Part shown: piece by piece, positions 43,301-55,000 of the stretch
How the letters are laid out: each line of letters begins with the position of its first letter
Position numbering within the stretch: the stretch's first letter is position 1
Position numbers and translations under genes: made by a program
NCBI GenBank assembly: GCA_021234535.1
Contig: CM037842.1
Span: 7,707,845-7,771,844 of the forward strand
Direction: 5' to 3'
Length of the DNA stretch: 64,000 nt
From: Stichopus chloronotus
Lineage: Eukaryota; Echinodermata; Holothuroidea; Aspidochirotida; Stichopodidae
Notes under the pieces: model-generated
The model's database searches: none
The model's input: only the letters and a program-made list of their open reading frames with translations
Told to the model about the DNA's origin: nothing

Positions 43301-46300
43301 ACCAATTAGCTATGTAGCCACCCTCACCAACCAAGCTATGTGGCCACCCTCACCAACCAAGCTATGTGGCCACCCTCACCAACCACGCTATGTAGCCACC
43401 CTCACCAACCAAGCTATGTAGCCACCCTCACCAACCAAGTCATGTAGCCACCCTCACCCACCAAGCTACGTGGCCACCCTCATCGACCAAGCTATGTAGC
43501 CACCCCCACCAACCAAGCTATGTAGCCACCCTCACCAACCAAGTCATGTAGCCACCCTCACCAACCAAGCTATGTAGCACATTCACCAATACTATCATTT
43601 CCAGAGACATGGATAGTACCCTTGACAGTATCATTGAAATCACAACACAGTGACATGTGCAGTGCTGTTGATGACAAACACTTGAAATGTGTAGCAAACT
43701 TCATAATATAGTGAAGCACCTTTGATATCACAGTGACATCCATAGCACAGATATCAGAGTGACATGTATAGTACCACCGACATCATGCAGTGACATGTAC
43801 AGTACCACCGATATCATGCAGTGACATGTACAGTACCACCGATATCATGCAGTGACATGTACAGTACCACCGATATCATGCAGTGACATGTACAGTACCA
43901 CCGATATCATGCAGTGACATGTACAGTACCACCGATATCATGCAGTGACATGTACAGTACCACCGATATCATGCAGTGACATGTACAGTACCACCGATAT
44001 CATGCAGTGACATGTACAGTACCACCGATATCATGCAGTGACATGTACAGTACCACCGATATCATGCAGTGACATGTACAGTACCACCGATATCATGCAG
44101 TGACATGTACAGTACCACCGATATCATGCAGTGACATGTACAGTACCACCGATATCATGCAGTGACATGTACAGTACCACCGATATCATGCAGTGACATG
44201 TACAGTACCACCGATATCATGCAGTGACATGTACAGTACCACCGATATCATGCAGTGACATGTACAGTACCACCGATATCATGCAGTGACATGTATAGTA
44301 CCACCGATATCTTGCAGTGACATGTATAGTACTGCTCATATCATACAGTGACATGTACATTACGTTGATATCATGCAGTGGCATGTATAGTACTGTTAAC
44401 TAAATGCATTGCAATGTCTGACCTGATAATTAAAAGTAATAATATTTCAAGCTGGAATATGAGTTTTACTAGCAACCACCTGGTTATCTATCTTTGTTCT
44501 TCATTAGTGTTTCAGGGAAGAGAAAATAGGGGAAAGATCACCTGTCACAAAATCTGAAAGAAAAACTAGCTCATCTTCCAGATATAAAAATATGATAATT
44601 GTCTCAACATTTTTGTTGGCCCTACAAAATTCAGACTCTTCAAAAAAGGGTATATACTTTATGTAAGCTAACCTCATACATGAAGTATATACCAAAAAAA
44701 AACAGCTTAACAGTCAATCACTGTTACTTGAAACCACACAGACCCATGGGAATGGATATGAATATTCATTCATGCAAAAATGCGGCTTGAACAATTTTTT
44801 ATTTTTTGTAGTGGCTCTAACATGGTCTGTGTAATTTGATTTTAACTGACAAGTTTTCAACTCATATTCCAGCTTTTAGTTACTATATCTATCTAAAGAA
44901 TACTCACAAGGCCAGGTTACATAAGTTACCAAACAGAAGAATCGCAAAGCGTCCCTGAGGCAGGAAAGATAAAAAATTAAACTGATGTAGAATATGACGT
45001 ACCTGTACATAACTGATGAATGACTCTAATGTGTTATTGTTTCCTAGTGCTACCTTCTTTTTAAAGTTGTTTTTTTTTTCCAGTCTTTCTCATCCTCAGA
45101 ATTTAAGATATTCAGATTTGATGCAAAAATTAACAAAATATAGACTAACACCGGCAAGAAATAAATTTAATGTACGGTAGAATTTTGTTTTGCTTATACT
45201 TAAAAATTAATTTAAAGATGTGGAATCACTTAATTGAGAATTACAGTAGCTGAGACTGAAGTACAGTACTCAAAGAGAGAAATAATCCACGACCAAACAG
45301 ATTTGAAATAATTCAATATACAGGCATTGCCAATCAATACAGGAAAGACCCCATAAGCAAACAGACTCTTACAGTACAGTACTTTAATATACAGGAAATG
45401 GGTGAAAGGCCCAGCACACCAAATATAATCACACAGAAGTGTAATACTGTGTACAGGTATGTAAATGGGTGAAAGGCCCTCACTACCAAACAAACTCCCA
45501 CGGTAGTTTAATATGTTAATTTATGAAAGGCCCAGCATACTACACAGACCAGGGATGATCCTTAAGCAACTGAAAATGGTTGTCCGAAGGACAACCAGCT
45601 GCAAAAATTTGGTTGTCCTGCCAAAAATTTGGTCGTCCTCCCCAATGGACATATATAAAAACAAGAAATGTCCAAATGTGTATTTTGCACAGTCAAGACC
45701 ATGTTTTTATTTGTCTTTGTTATACAGGTTGAAACTTTCCACAGCTAAATTATACTACTGACTTGTAACTTAAAAGTAATGCTCAGGGTTTCTCCAAAGG
45801 GAAGGGGGGGGGGGAGGATTTCCAGAAGGAGGCTGGTAAAATTCCACCTTTTCACAACAAAAAAAATGTCATTATCTAGAATCACTGATGCTGTAAAGTA
45901 TATATCATATAGAAGAAAATCTCTGTATAATATATTGTTTGTTTCAAATCAAAATATGATACATTACTAATCTTGAACGGTACTATCACTATTTAGAAAA
46001 TTCATTCCTTTTGAATCAGAATCTGACAGTACGCATGAAGTGTCCATTGAAAACACACCATCTGAGTGGCTTATCTGAATTTGCTTCAACTGTCAACTCA
46101 TTCTCTCCTTTCCAAGGATTTTTTTTTTTTTCGCCTGCGTGAAAACATAATCCCGGGGAATCAAAACAGTTCTAAAATATTTTTCACCCCTATGTTGGAA
46201 CAATCCATTTTGTTAATCTCAAATACACTGTGGGCCAGCACGAAAATTCTGCACTGTGATTGGATGAATTACGTACTACTTGGACTAGCCCACATTATGG

Positions 46301-49300
46301 GGGTTTTAAAACTCCATGAATATAATGTACCAGCTCTCCTTGCAGTGGCACATATGGCCGAATTCTTTGACTGCGAGTCATGTATCTGGTACTTGCTGTG
46401 TACAGTATGTGCATGTCTGGTACAGTAAAATCAGTTGAAACATGAGCGTACACTGAGGCTGTTTGTTTGGCGTTTTTACGTACCGTGGATTTCGGGTTGT
46501 TTTGGCGGTTTTTGTGAAAAAAAACAGATGTTTTGGAATGGAGTTCATGCATGTTAAATATTTTAGATGCATCTCAGTGTTGAGTTGTACGCATTGTGTC
46601 ACAATATAAATGACCAGGGGTAACATTTGGTCGTCCAAAGGACAACCTGAGGTAGTAACTTTGGTCGTCCTACAGAAATTTTGGTCGTCTCGGACGACCG
46701 GACGACCGCTAAATTTCATCCCTGCAGACTCATACATTAGTTCAACATACTGGGCAGGCAGGTAAATGGATGAAAGGCCCAGCATACCAAACAGACTCAC
46801 ACATTAGTTCAATATACTGTATAGGCATGCAAATGGATGAAAGGCCCAGCATACCAAACAGACTGACACATTAGTTCAATCATAGTTAATATATAATAAC
46901 TATGGTTCAATGTACATGCATGTTAATGGATGAAAGGCCCAGCATACCAAAAAGAGCTCACACCTTAGTTAAATATATCGAAAGGCCCAACATACGAAAC
47001 AGAATCACAGTCCTTAAATATATCCAGGCATACAGTATGTTAATGAAAGAAAGGCCTGAGTATACCAAACATATACTCACACATTAGTTCAATGTACATG
47101 CATGTTAATGGATGAAAGGCCCAGCAAATATAGAGCTCACACCATAGTTAAATATATCGGTGTGTTAATGGATGAAAGACTTTGCAATCGCACCAAACAG
47201 ACTCACTTCATGGCACATCAATGAACCCCACATAGTGAACATAAACCAAATAAATACAGTTCAATATGCTATAAAGTCATAACGATTAGAGAAACAGTTA
47301 ACTTACTAAATGCATTGGTTTGAAATCTTTGTTGGCAATCATACTGCGGAATTCTAGCTTAGCTCTGGCAAATGTCCCTGTGTCTGAAATCAACCAGCAA
47401 AAAATATATTGCACAGTAAACAAGGATTGATGTAACATAAACAATATTGAAGGGCCAGGTTTATCTTAATAGGATGGTCAAGCCACAAATTTAGCTTTGA
47501 TATGTTTGAGAGTAGATTAATCAATCTAAAACCATTCTGGAAAAAATTTCATTCAGTTTCCATGTTTGGTTGTCAAGATATTATCTGTTGATTAACCCTC
47601 TTTGTTACCAAATACGAACTTGAAGCAAGCAGGAGTGACATCATCTCCCCACTTGGATGGAGAGTCTTTTGTTTTCTTCATTATTGACTTTATTTCTTTG
47701 ATGTTGAAATCAGTAGGTGGTCAGCTTAAGTACTGGTTACATGAAGGTCACAAAACCCTAATACATTCACATATTATCATTGATGACATCACTCCTGCTT
47801 GCTTAGAGTTCACTTTTGCTAGCAAGTGTGTTAACTTCACCTGCTCATATCTCGAGAACCACACATGGTAATTGAATGGAATTTTCATTATATTTGTCAG
47901 ACTTACAGTATGTACTCTTCAATACAACGCTAAATTTTGTGGCTGGAGGCCATCCTTTTAAATGCTTCCTGAAATGCAGGGAATTGGCATGGCATGTTTT
48001 TGCTTCATAAAAAGGTAAAAGTATAAACATGATGAATACTGTACACTGTATATACAACAACCACTTACAGTTTAAATGCAGGATCTATTTGCGCGATACT
48101 TCCTTCAGCATCTTGAAGGCTACAGCCGAAGCTTCTACAATCAAAGCAAAAGACCTGCAAAGAAATCTCAAAGCCGAATGCCACAAACTATTAACAACAT
48201 ATGATACCACCACTGCCAATGCCTTTTGGAACAGAACTAACATTAAGTTACGCTCCCTAACCCACAAACTCAAACTTCGAGAACGAATTAAATTCCGCAA
48301 TGCGATCAAATTCACCCCCTCTTTGGACACCGATACTTCAGACATGACGCAAAGTCAGAGTCAGCGCAAAAGAAGATTTCAAAGACATCAAAGAAAGCCG
48401 CCTGTCTTGAACAACACTTCCTCACTTGTGCCACAACAGGACGCTGAGATATCCACCACGGAACAATTCACCTTACACGACCTCAGCCCCATTAATCTCT
48501 CTAGTGAGGTGTTTAATTCTGCCGAAATTTCACTTTTATCTAAAGGACCTTCATTCTGCCCCACCCCTTGAGATATTAAGTGGTTAAAAACTATCCATGA
48601 TGTTGACAGTTTCAAAAGACAGATACGTACTGCTGTATACTTCCACAACAAAGAGAAAGGTAAAGATGACACTTCTGCAGAAACCAACCACTTTCCCAGG
48701 ATACCATCTACCAACAGCTAAAAGCAGCATACCCAAAAGTATAACTATTTCTAGTGAAAATAAGGCAAGATTTTCTTGACCCTAACAACCGAAGAACACC
48801 AAAAGATAATCCTAGTAGGCCAGAGCATTTGGCTATCCACCACCTCCAAAATAGGGACACCACCATCAGAATCCAGGATAAAGGAAGCAGATTTGTTATC
48901 ATGGACAAACTGGACTGAACAATCAATTGTATAATCCTTTACATGATACTTCTTTAGAAAAGGACCCTACTGTATTGTTTTTTCCTAAGGTGATTGACTG
49001 GGCTAACAAATGGGAAGAAAAAAACAAACTAGTTCAGAAATATGTAACTGGATAACCGAAGTAAATCCTAAGCCAGGCGTAGCCTATGGTAGCATCAAGA
49101 CCCACAAAGATGGTAATCCTCTTCGCCTAATCACTTCATGCTGTGGTTCTAGCATTGAAAGGCTTTGAGCCTTCACTGAATTCTATTAAAACCTCTGGCC
49201 CAAAAACTACCTTCTTTTATCAAAGACACCACCCGCCTACTTAATAAGATTGAGGAAGTGAATAGGCTAGGCTACTTGCCTCATGGGATGTAGTTGCTAT

Positions 49301-51689
49301 GTTCCCAAATATCGACAACAATCTCGGAATTTCTGCGGTCTCGAAATATCTTAACACCAGAGATAATCTATTTCCTAGTACCCAGTGCATTGTGGAGGCA
49401 GTCAAAATTTGCCTTTCTTGCAACAATAGCCAATTTGGCAACACTCATTTTGTTCAAAAGCATGGCACAACCATGGGCCTACAGAATGCCTGCAGTTATG
49501 CAGACCTAGCAATGGGTATAATACATGAACAAGCTACGTCATTAGGACCTGTTACGCCAAATCTATTGGTGGCATTATAGAGACGATGTTGTTGATATCT
49601 GGACACATGGTATTGATAAATTACTGGAATTCACGGATTTCATTAACTCTATCCTACCATCCAGTTTGAGCTTCTTTACTCCCCTCATTTACTTCATGTT
49701 TTAGACATTACCATATACCTTAAAGATGGTCTTCTCACCACCGATGTCTACGCCAAACCTACCGACAGTCACCTTTATCTACCATTTAACAGCTCACATC
49801 CAACCCACTGCAAAACTGCCATCCCGTTTAATGTTGCACTTAGAATTCAAAGAAATTGTACCAACGATGATACCTTTGTCCGTAGATCTTTTGAATATAA
49901 GAAATACTTACAATGCCAAGGTTATAACCCTACTTTGATTGGGACAGGTTTTAAAAAAGGAGCCATCCTTTCCTGTTCAGATCTACTAAAACCCAAGGCC
50001 AAGGATATTCATAAAAAGTACCCACTTGTGTTAGACTTTAACCCACGTCTTCGAGATATTTCCAGAATTCTGCATAAATACTACCATCTCATTTCCGATT
50101 CCCCTGTCGTAAGTGAAATTTTCCCCAAACATTCTATCATCACTGCCTGTCGTAGGATCAAAAATCTGAAAGAAATGGTTGCCCCCTCAAAATTGAAGGC
50201 CAAGGTCAATGACGTGGTATGGCTACCGATTTAGGATATTTCACCTGCAACAAAAAATGCGACCTTTGCCAAAATTACTCTTCTAACTCCCTTTCTTTCC
50301 GTAGCTCAGCCACAAGGTCATTCATACAAAATCAAGCAAAAAATCAGATGTACTTCCCATTTTGTTATTTATCTTGTTACATATACTAAATGCAATGTTC
50401 AATATACAGATTCCACCTCTCCCGAATTCAAAGTAAGCTTCCGGAACAATAAGTCCGCCATGCTCACCAACAAAACAACCTGTGAATTATCTACCCACTA
50501 CAACAAAAATCCCCATAATCTATCCGATTTTGTCTTCTTGCCTATTGAACAAATTTGTCAAACCGCCAATCCCAATAAAACCCTTCTCAAGCGTGAAGTT
50601 TACTGGACCGCTCAATTACTCACTCTCAATCCACATGGTCTGAACAAAAGAACTGAAGTACTTCGTTTGAACAACAGAATTCACTACGCCTCTTGATTCT
50701 TTTGTATTCTTTCCTCTGCTCTATCTTGGTCTGCATCTGTATTTTCTCACTTTCACTACTTTTACTTGCAACTGAAGAAGGTCGAATGACCGAAACGTTT
50801 TGTGCCTGTACTTGTAAATAAATTTATCTGGAGTAACAGAAGTTGTGTTTCTTTATTTCATCTTTCATTCATATATATATATAGCAGTATTTTTCTTGAG
50901 TTGAAATCAATGAAAAAAAACATTTTTGCAAAATTAATTCCACAGTGAGATGTAACCTATGATATTTCAATTCCATAGTTTACTGGTTAACTTACTGGCT
51001 TAAATTTGTTTTGTCCATTTCAAGACGACATAATTACCCAAACATATTACCCTGTAGCACTGCATCCATAACAACCTGATGTCAATGTCAAAATAGTTGA
51101 TATTATATTATATAGTTGAAAGTGCAGTTGGCACATAGGACTGCGCGCTGTTGGGTAACTACATCACAGTATAGTTTACTGTATGAAACTATGTGAGACA
51201 AAGAGCTTTCTAACTTCTCCTAGATGGAGCTGTTCCTGGCAATGTACAGTATCACTAAATAACTCCAGTCTAGCTGTTACCACTACTAGCCCACCTAACA
51301 AGATCTGTTCATAAATTGCAACTAGCCCTAGCTATCAGACAATATACCTGAGAAAGAACAGTCACAGCTATCATATGGAAGGTAGCTAAGAACATAAAGC
51401 TCCATGGGAGAGAATTTCATCATCTAGTTCAGCCATATCCATGAAAAGTCAAACGCAAATCAAGTGAACCCTCCCTCACTAACCATTATCCCTCCCCCTT
51501 CCCCCCTTGATCAACACATAACCAAAGACAGTGTCAGTGGAACTGAGTCACTATATTTAGTATACATATATGATTAGTGTACTTACCAAACTTCATGGTA
51601 CTCTTGTAGTAGATATGTAATGACATGTAGACACATATAGAGATGTGGAGCACGAAGAATATAACATAAGTATAAATGTTATGAAATAT
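35488..51689 (-). CDS. SID1 transmembrane (SIDT1/2) family gene, C-terminal exons
   Basis: Seven minus-strand exons encode the C-terminal membrane half of a SID-1/SIDT protein: 51689-51587, 47383-47307, 44954-44908, 43062-42940, 40262-40162, 38384-38271, 35550-35488. Diagnostic blocks are [19 protein letters not shown] with [50 protein letters not shown], and the C-terminus [17 protein letters not shown]. They match the SIDT C-terminus in order and spacing. SIDT proteins are multipass membrane proteins of endolysosomal and plasma membranes, implicated in dsRNA and lipid handling. The His residues of HDIWH are metal-site ligands in the family and are present here. Upstream exons (N-terminal ectodomain and early helices) were not found. 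The junction between the 40.2-kb and 38.3-kb exons does not fit a plain GT-AG intron. Introns contain a Penelope-like element, foldback elements and minisatellites. Confidence 0.9.
36047..37011. mobile_element. hAT-like non-autonomous element inside the array
   Basis: Perfect 14-bp terminal inverted repeats CAGGGTTGTAGCTA (36047-36060) and complement (36998-37011). CAGGG ends are common in hAT elements. An 8-bp target duplication is not clean here. No transposase. Confidence 0.6.
37334..37676. mobile_element. GC-rich foldback element
   Basis: Inverted ends GG(C/T)ACCAT(G/A)TCAAAAGTTGGC, then further CTGGCC and CTGCAGC palindromes inside (about 343 bp). Markedly more GC-rich than its surroundings. 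Small frames here are not genes. Confidence 0.6.
38271..38384 (-). CDS. SIDT exon F with HDIWH motif
   Basis: Acceptor CTCTTTAG, donor ATG/GTGGGT. Encodes [20 protein letters not shown] and [18 protein letters not shown], aligned without gaps to the SIDT C-terminal exon. Both His of HDIWH, which coordinate metal in family structures, are intact. Confidence 0.9.
38385..40161. other. SIDT intron E-F
   Basis: No further exon or recognised repeat seen. If the E-F junction needs an extra small exon, it would lie here. Confidence 0.4.
40162..40262 (-). CDS. SIDT exon E
   Basis: Acceptor ATTCCACAG. Encodes [20 protein letters not shown] then [13 protein letters not shown], the penultimate helix. 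The obvious donor (GCAG/GTATAT) leaves one extra base that does not fit exon F. A GC donor 4 bp earlier (TTG/GCAGGT) would fit. Confidence 0.75.
40302..40374. repeat. (CAT)n microsatellite
   Basis: About 24 uninterrupted ATC/CAT triplets, only about 40 bp upstream of SIDT exon E's acceptor. They produce poly-Asp and poly-Met frames on the minus strand that are not genes. Confidence 0.95.
40380..40575. mobile_element. About 195-bp foldback MITE, copy 1
   Basis: Matches 42045-42250. Ends are roughly inverted (CAATCTTGGACAAAAATGTT against the complement of TATTTTGTCCAAGATTG), with an inner inverted pair ATAGGAGTGAATG / AATCCTATAGCC. Confidence 0.65.
41124..41190 (+). other. tRNA-like hairpin with B box
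   Basis: GGCCATGCTGT pairs with ACAGCATGACC (10 of 11) and a B box GGGTTCGATTC lies at 41169. No clear anticodon arm. Probably a tRNA-derived SINE end or tRNA relic. Confidence 0.35.
42045..42250. mobile_element. About 200-bp foldback MITE, copy 2
   Basis: Second copy of the 40380-40575 element. The inner palindrome is clearer here (CAATGTTGTGCTATAGGA against TCCTATAGCCAACATTG). Confidence 0.65.
42395..42730. repeat. 24-bp minisatellite
   Basis: About 13 copies of CACCTAGAGATGGTAGATCA plus CCACA. One unit contains an exact 5-bp CAGTA insertion at 42514-42520. Confidence 0.9.
42940..43062 (-). CDS. SIDT exon D
   Basis: Acceptor TTTTTCAG. Encodes [20 protein letters not shown]...[19 protein letters not shown], the most conserved helix pair. 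Two donors are possible: a strong GTGAGA after ATGAAG, which would break the phase of exon E, and a weaker GTCAAA 17 bp further on. The latter keeps phase and gives the same length between MK and the next helix as vertebrate SIDTs. I chose the latter. Confidence 0.85.
43195..43590. repeat. 25-bp minisatellite
   Basis: About fifteen copies of ACCCTCACCAACCAAGCTAT plus GTAGCC in the intron between SIDT exons C and D. Confidence 0.9.
43755..44400. repeat. 31-bp minisatellite, near-identical copies
   Basis: About 17 identical units of CAGTGACATGTACAGTACCA plus CCGATATCATG between 43785 and 44290, flanked by diverged units. Identity indicates recent expansion. Each unit contains TACAGTA. Confidence 0.95.
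44401..45329. other. SIDT intron, no further feature
   Basis: Apart from exon C (44908-44954) nothing is recognised here. Confidence 0.45.
44908..44954 (-). CDS. SIDT exon C
   Basis: A 47-bp exon: acceptor TGCCTCAG, donor GTGAGT. Encodes [15 protein letters not shown], matching the family DRMVLLVxGNxxNW helix start. Found only by phase and homology. Confidence 0.8.
45330..47215. repeat. About 60-bp repeat array, interrupted
   Basis: Degenerate units containing AATGGATGAAAGGCCCAGCA, TACCAAACAGACTCACACAT and TAGTTCAATAT at 45395-45549 and 46725-47215. Split by the 1175-bp element at 45550-46724. Confidence 0.8.
45550..46724. mobile_element. CAGGGATGA-ended DNA transposon
   Basis: 9-bp terminal inverted repeats CAGGGATGA...TCATCCCTG with CAGAC duplicated on both sides (45545-45549, 46725-46729). 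Subterminal GGTCGTCC/GGACAACC hairpins sit at both ends. No transposase frame is recognised. hAT-like by its CAGGG ends, but the flanking duplication looks 5 bp rather than 8. Confidence 0.65.
47307..47383 (-). CDS. SIDT exon B
   Basis: Acceptor ATTTCAG, donor GTAAGT. Encodes [20 protein letters not shown] then FKPMHL, equivalent to the cytosolic loop with (L/S)GIFRR in vertebrate SIDTs. Phases join A and C exactly. Confidence 0.75.
47622..47804. mobile_element. Short MITE with AAGCAAGCAGGAGTGA ends
   Basis: Inverted 23-bp arms (21 of 23 matching) at 47623-47645 and 47782-47804, about 183 bp overall. It lies in the SIDT intron beside the Penelope-like element. Confidence 0.6.
48060..50875 (+). 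mobile_element. Penelope-like element (broken)
   Basis: A plus-strand Penelope-like retroelement in the SIDT A-B intron, antisense to the gene. The N-terminal part contains [14 protein letters not shown] (about 48525) and [14 protein letters not shown] blocks follow: [15 protein letters not shown] (48870), [20 protein letters not shown] (49077), [14 protein letters not shown] (49275), [20 protein letters not shown] (49450), and YRDDVVDIW (49575, the catalytic Asp pair). A C-terminal GIY-YIG-like domain has [13 protein letters not shown] (50366) and [20 protein letters not shown] (50583). At least eight frame breaks and stops make it inactive. Domain order and a 3' hammerhead-like motif support the assignment. 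Confidence 0.85.
50766..50817 (+). ncRNA. Hammerhead-ribozyme-like motif at Penelope 3' end
   Basis: CTGAAGA (50772-50778), then a GGTC/GACC stem with GAAT loop (50780-50791), then GAAA (50792-50795), the conserved hammerhead core order. Flanking ACTTGCAA-like and TTGTAA strands (50766-50771 with 50812-50817) can pair as a closing helix. An extra A at 50779 and an imperfect cleavage site (GTA at 50808) make activity doubtful. Penelope-like elements are known to carry such motifs. Confidence 0.5.
51587..51689 (-). CDS. SIDT exon A
   Basis: Acceptor TTTTTCAG, donor GTAAGT. Encodes a helix ([20 protein letters not shown]) then [10 protein letters not shown], equivalent to the family block ending in LSTQ(L/I)YYMGR. 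The first visible exon of the gene; phase 0 start. Confidence 0.8.
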
Positions 51690-51829
51690 CTGAAAAAGAA
51701 AAAAAAAATCATGTGTACTTGATTCATGTACAGTACAGCAAATATGACATTTAATTAATGTATCATCTGCATTAAAGTGATTCTATAATTGTAACGCGAA
51801 TGGAACATGCTTGGATATGTGATGCTATA

Positions 51830-52065
51830 TACAGTCATATCTGACGTTCCTATGTGATGCTATATGCAGTCATATCTGATGTTCCTATGTGATGCTATAT
51901 GCTGTCATATCTGATGTTCCTATGTGATGCTATATGCAGTCATATCTGATGTTCCTATGTGATGCTATATGCAGTCATATCTGATGTTCCTATGTGATGC
52001 TATATGCAGTCATATCTGATGTTCCTATGTGATGCTATATGCAGTCATATCTGACATTTCTATTA
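51830..52065. repeat. 35-bp minisatellite
   Basis: Seven near-identical copies of TGTGATGCTATATGCAGTCA plus TATCTGATGTTCCTA, about 140 bp upstream (in gene sense) of SIDT exon A. Confidence 0.9.
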
Positions 52066-55000
52066 CCAGTCATTAATGTAGTAGGAGAATAAATGAGCTA
52101 TGAGGTAATATATGCCAGATAACAGATAATTGGCAATATATGCTAGAAACCATTGGACTTAGTACTAATGCATGTGAGATTTAGAAAGAAAAAAAAAGAA
52201 ATTGCTGGCTGCTTTAAAAATTAAAGGTTAAGGTTAAGTCACATCAGTGACTATCTACCTGTACGGAGATCTAATCTCACCAATTCCAAGTAATTTCAAG
52301 TACTTTGTTATTGCAGGATACACCATTAGACCTCCTCTATTTCCTGAGCAGAGAATCAGATGTATCAATGGAAGGAAATCATCATTAGGTCCTGAGATTT
52401 CCTGTTAGTGCTCATTCAACATTTCCTGACCAGCTTTAGCATTGATGTACATCAGTCTAATTAAAAACAATGACCCAAGCTGGTTCTTTCCTGACTTAGA
52501 TATGAAAGTAGCGGTCATTTGTGGTTTCATCTGTGGCAGCGATCCTCAACATACTGGGAGTTAGACCTACTGACATGATGACGTTAACATATTACAGCAC
52601 AGGTTGAAGACCACAACACTTTAAAATGTATGCGCAGTATGGCCTAACAAACCAAGAAATATCTTTGACGCTACACTGAATTCTGTATGGTTGGCCACTA
52701 ACGATTAAACTATCAACGACAGAAGCTTGGGTAATGGGCATAAATCACTGAAAGAACTGCAGTAATCCAGAGCATGTCAACTGACTCCAGAATTAAGTGC
52801 TTTCTCTCTAAACCGAGTAACAACATCATAATGAATACACATCAAATTATGTATCCCCATGCTGTTGTATTTTACAAAGACAAGGTAATGACATGTCTTA
52901 ATTACAAGATAGTTTAAAGCAGAATCAGGCCTCATTAATACATCTGGATTTAGAATGATTCTGAAAGTGGCAGACTCTCATCATCATGGTCACTTTTAAG
53001 CATTCAAAGGCTTGATGAAGCAGTTTCCAAATGAAAAAAGTAACATGCATCAATGACAAGATCAAAGATGGCATACACATGATCAACACCGATATGATCA
53101 ACACCAACATGATCAACACAATATGATCAACACAATATGATCTGCACAGGCTGATCAACACAATATGATCAAGACAATATATTCCACCACTGATACCTGT
53201 ACCCCCCCTTCCCTAGAACACAATACTGGCATGACAAGAAAGGAAGCATGCAGTGGGCATGGGTGTACAGGAAAAGGAGAGGTGGGGCAGGCATCACAAC
53301 TACTTTTTTCCTGAAGCTTTTTAAAGGGGGATAAGTACTGGTGACAAACATTTTACGTAGCTTTTGTACTTTCTCCGTCTCAAAGTTGGGTCTAAGTTTA
53401 TTTACGTGACAGATTTGTGGTAAAAATAATCTGAAAATATTAAATTGTCAGAAGCTGTCTCAGCAGAGAAAAAAAAAAAATGCATTTTTCATATGTTGGC
53501 ATCCCATAGATAATAGTCATGAGTATGTTATATGCCCCTCCCTGTAGCTTTGCAGATGTAGGCTACTGTTCCTGGTTAAATATACATCAGTGTCTTCCCC
53601 CAGAGTTCAGATAAACACTTATGACTTTTGACCAAATGCCATTCCTTGATTCAAGGTACACCTGTACTGTGTGCTGTGGCAATTTCTGACAAAATGCTAA
53701 CTCATGAATAGTTTCAACTATTCTTATCCCCCTCTGAAGGTTTCAAAATAATGAACCTGTAGGGTTTTAAAGGTTTCCAAAGACAAAAATGTGTTTTTTA
53801 TAGGTTCACAAGGTTTTGTTTCCAGCACAATGAAAGGAAATAACAGTAAATTCTTGCCTTAATTCTCTTAGACAAGTTTCGAATCTAACCTTTCAGGTGT
53901 TTAATACTTTATTGTCTGTCATAGATCAGACAAATTAAAAATATACATAGCAGGTTTAATAAGTTATTTTGAAACTATATCTCGGCTCCCATGATGAGAA
54001 AAATGATTGTATGAAATACTGTATATAATGATATCAATCATACAACAATTGTAAACTACTGTATACAAAGCGAAATACTGTAAACTACAAACTGTGGTAA
54101 GGTTATTGGGAACCAAGCATGTATGACTTATTCATTTCCTTACTGCAAGTTTGGTTTATAAGTGATCCTGCACAACATCCTGTTAACTTTCTGGTTTTCT
54201 AAAACAATGCATTACACTCTGAAAAATACCAAAACAGGAAATTATTTAAAAAAAGTGAAAAGAAAAATTACAAATCCCATTAAAATGAAAAGATTAATAT
54301 TTGAAGAGCATGAAGTACAAGCATCATCCACAGATGTATTGCACTCATCTACAAGCTGATCATCTTCAGAGCTGTGATTAACTACATGATGTACTATCTT
54401 CATTACAATAGGAAGTAATAACTCTACATGCAAAATGTATTGAATATTCATGAATAAGATATATCACAGTTTCTAGGCCATTTTTAAACTGAGATACTCC
54501 TACACTGATGTCATATATCACAATTTAGTGTTTAATGAGTACCCCGGATACCTGGTTCCAAACTTAACCTGGTTCCTTCATAACGTGACCAAGAGCCCAA
54601 CGGCTCTATCTTTCCTTGTGCTTCCAATATATACATACTGTAAACTGATATGCTTGACATTGAAATATATCAAAGACCCATTTAAGTTACTGCAATTAAT
54701 AGATGTTAAGTTCTATGATATTGAACAAAAGAAGTTCAAACTACAAAAAAACAAACAAAAAAACAGTGGGCTATGCGAAGGGTAGCCCTATGCATTTATT
54801 TGTTCCACTTGGTTATGTAACTTTATTTATCCATTTGTATTACAAAGCACAAACAACTGTAAATCTTTCACTTAAAGCCCTAAAAAAAGGATTCTGCAGA
54901 TTACAATAAGGCTTATCATATATCTGTATATGGCGCCGTTCACCAGATAACACTGACAGTATGCCAAGAAGGGGATAACTAGAATCAATTTTAACTGACT

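Noticed and set aside
48966..48980. TACTGTA in the Penelope element as another footprint
   Set aside because: Here the frame (DPTVLFFP) is natural with the heptamer included, so it is ordinary sequence and not evidence for an insertion.
52925..53161. Possible missing SIDT membrane exon
   Set aside because: The hydrophobic frame arises from GATCAACAC repeats and lacks splice borders and family motifs.
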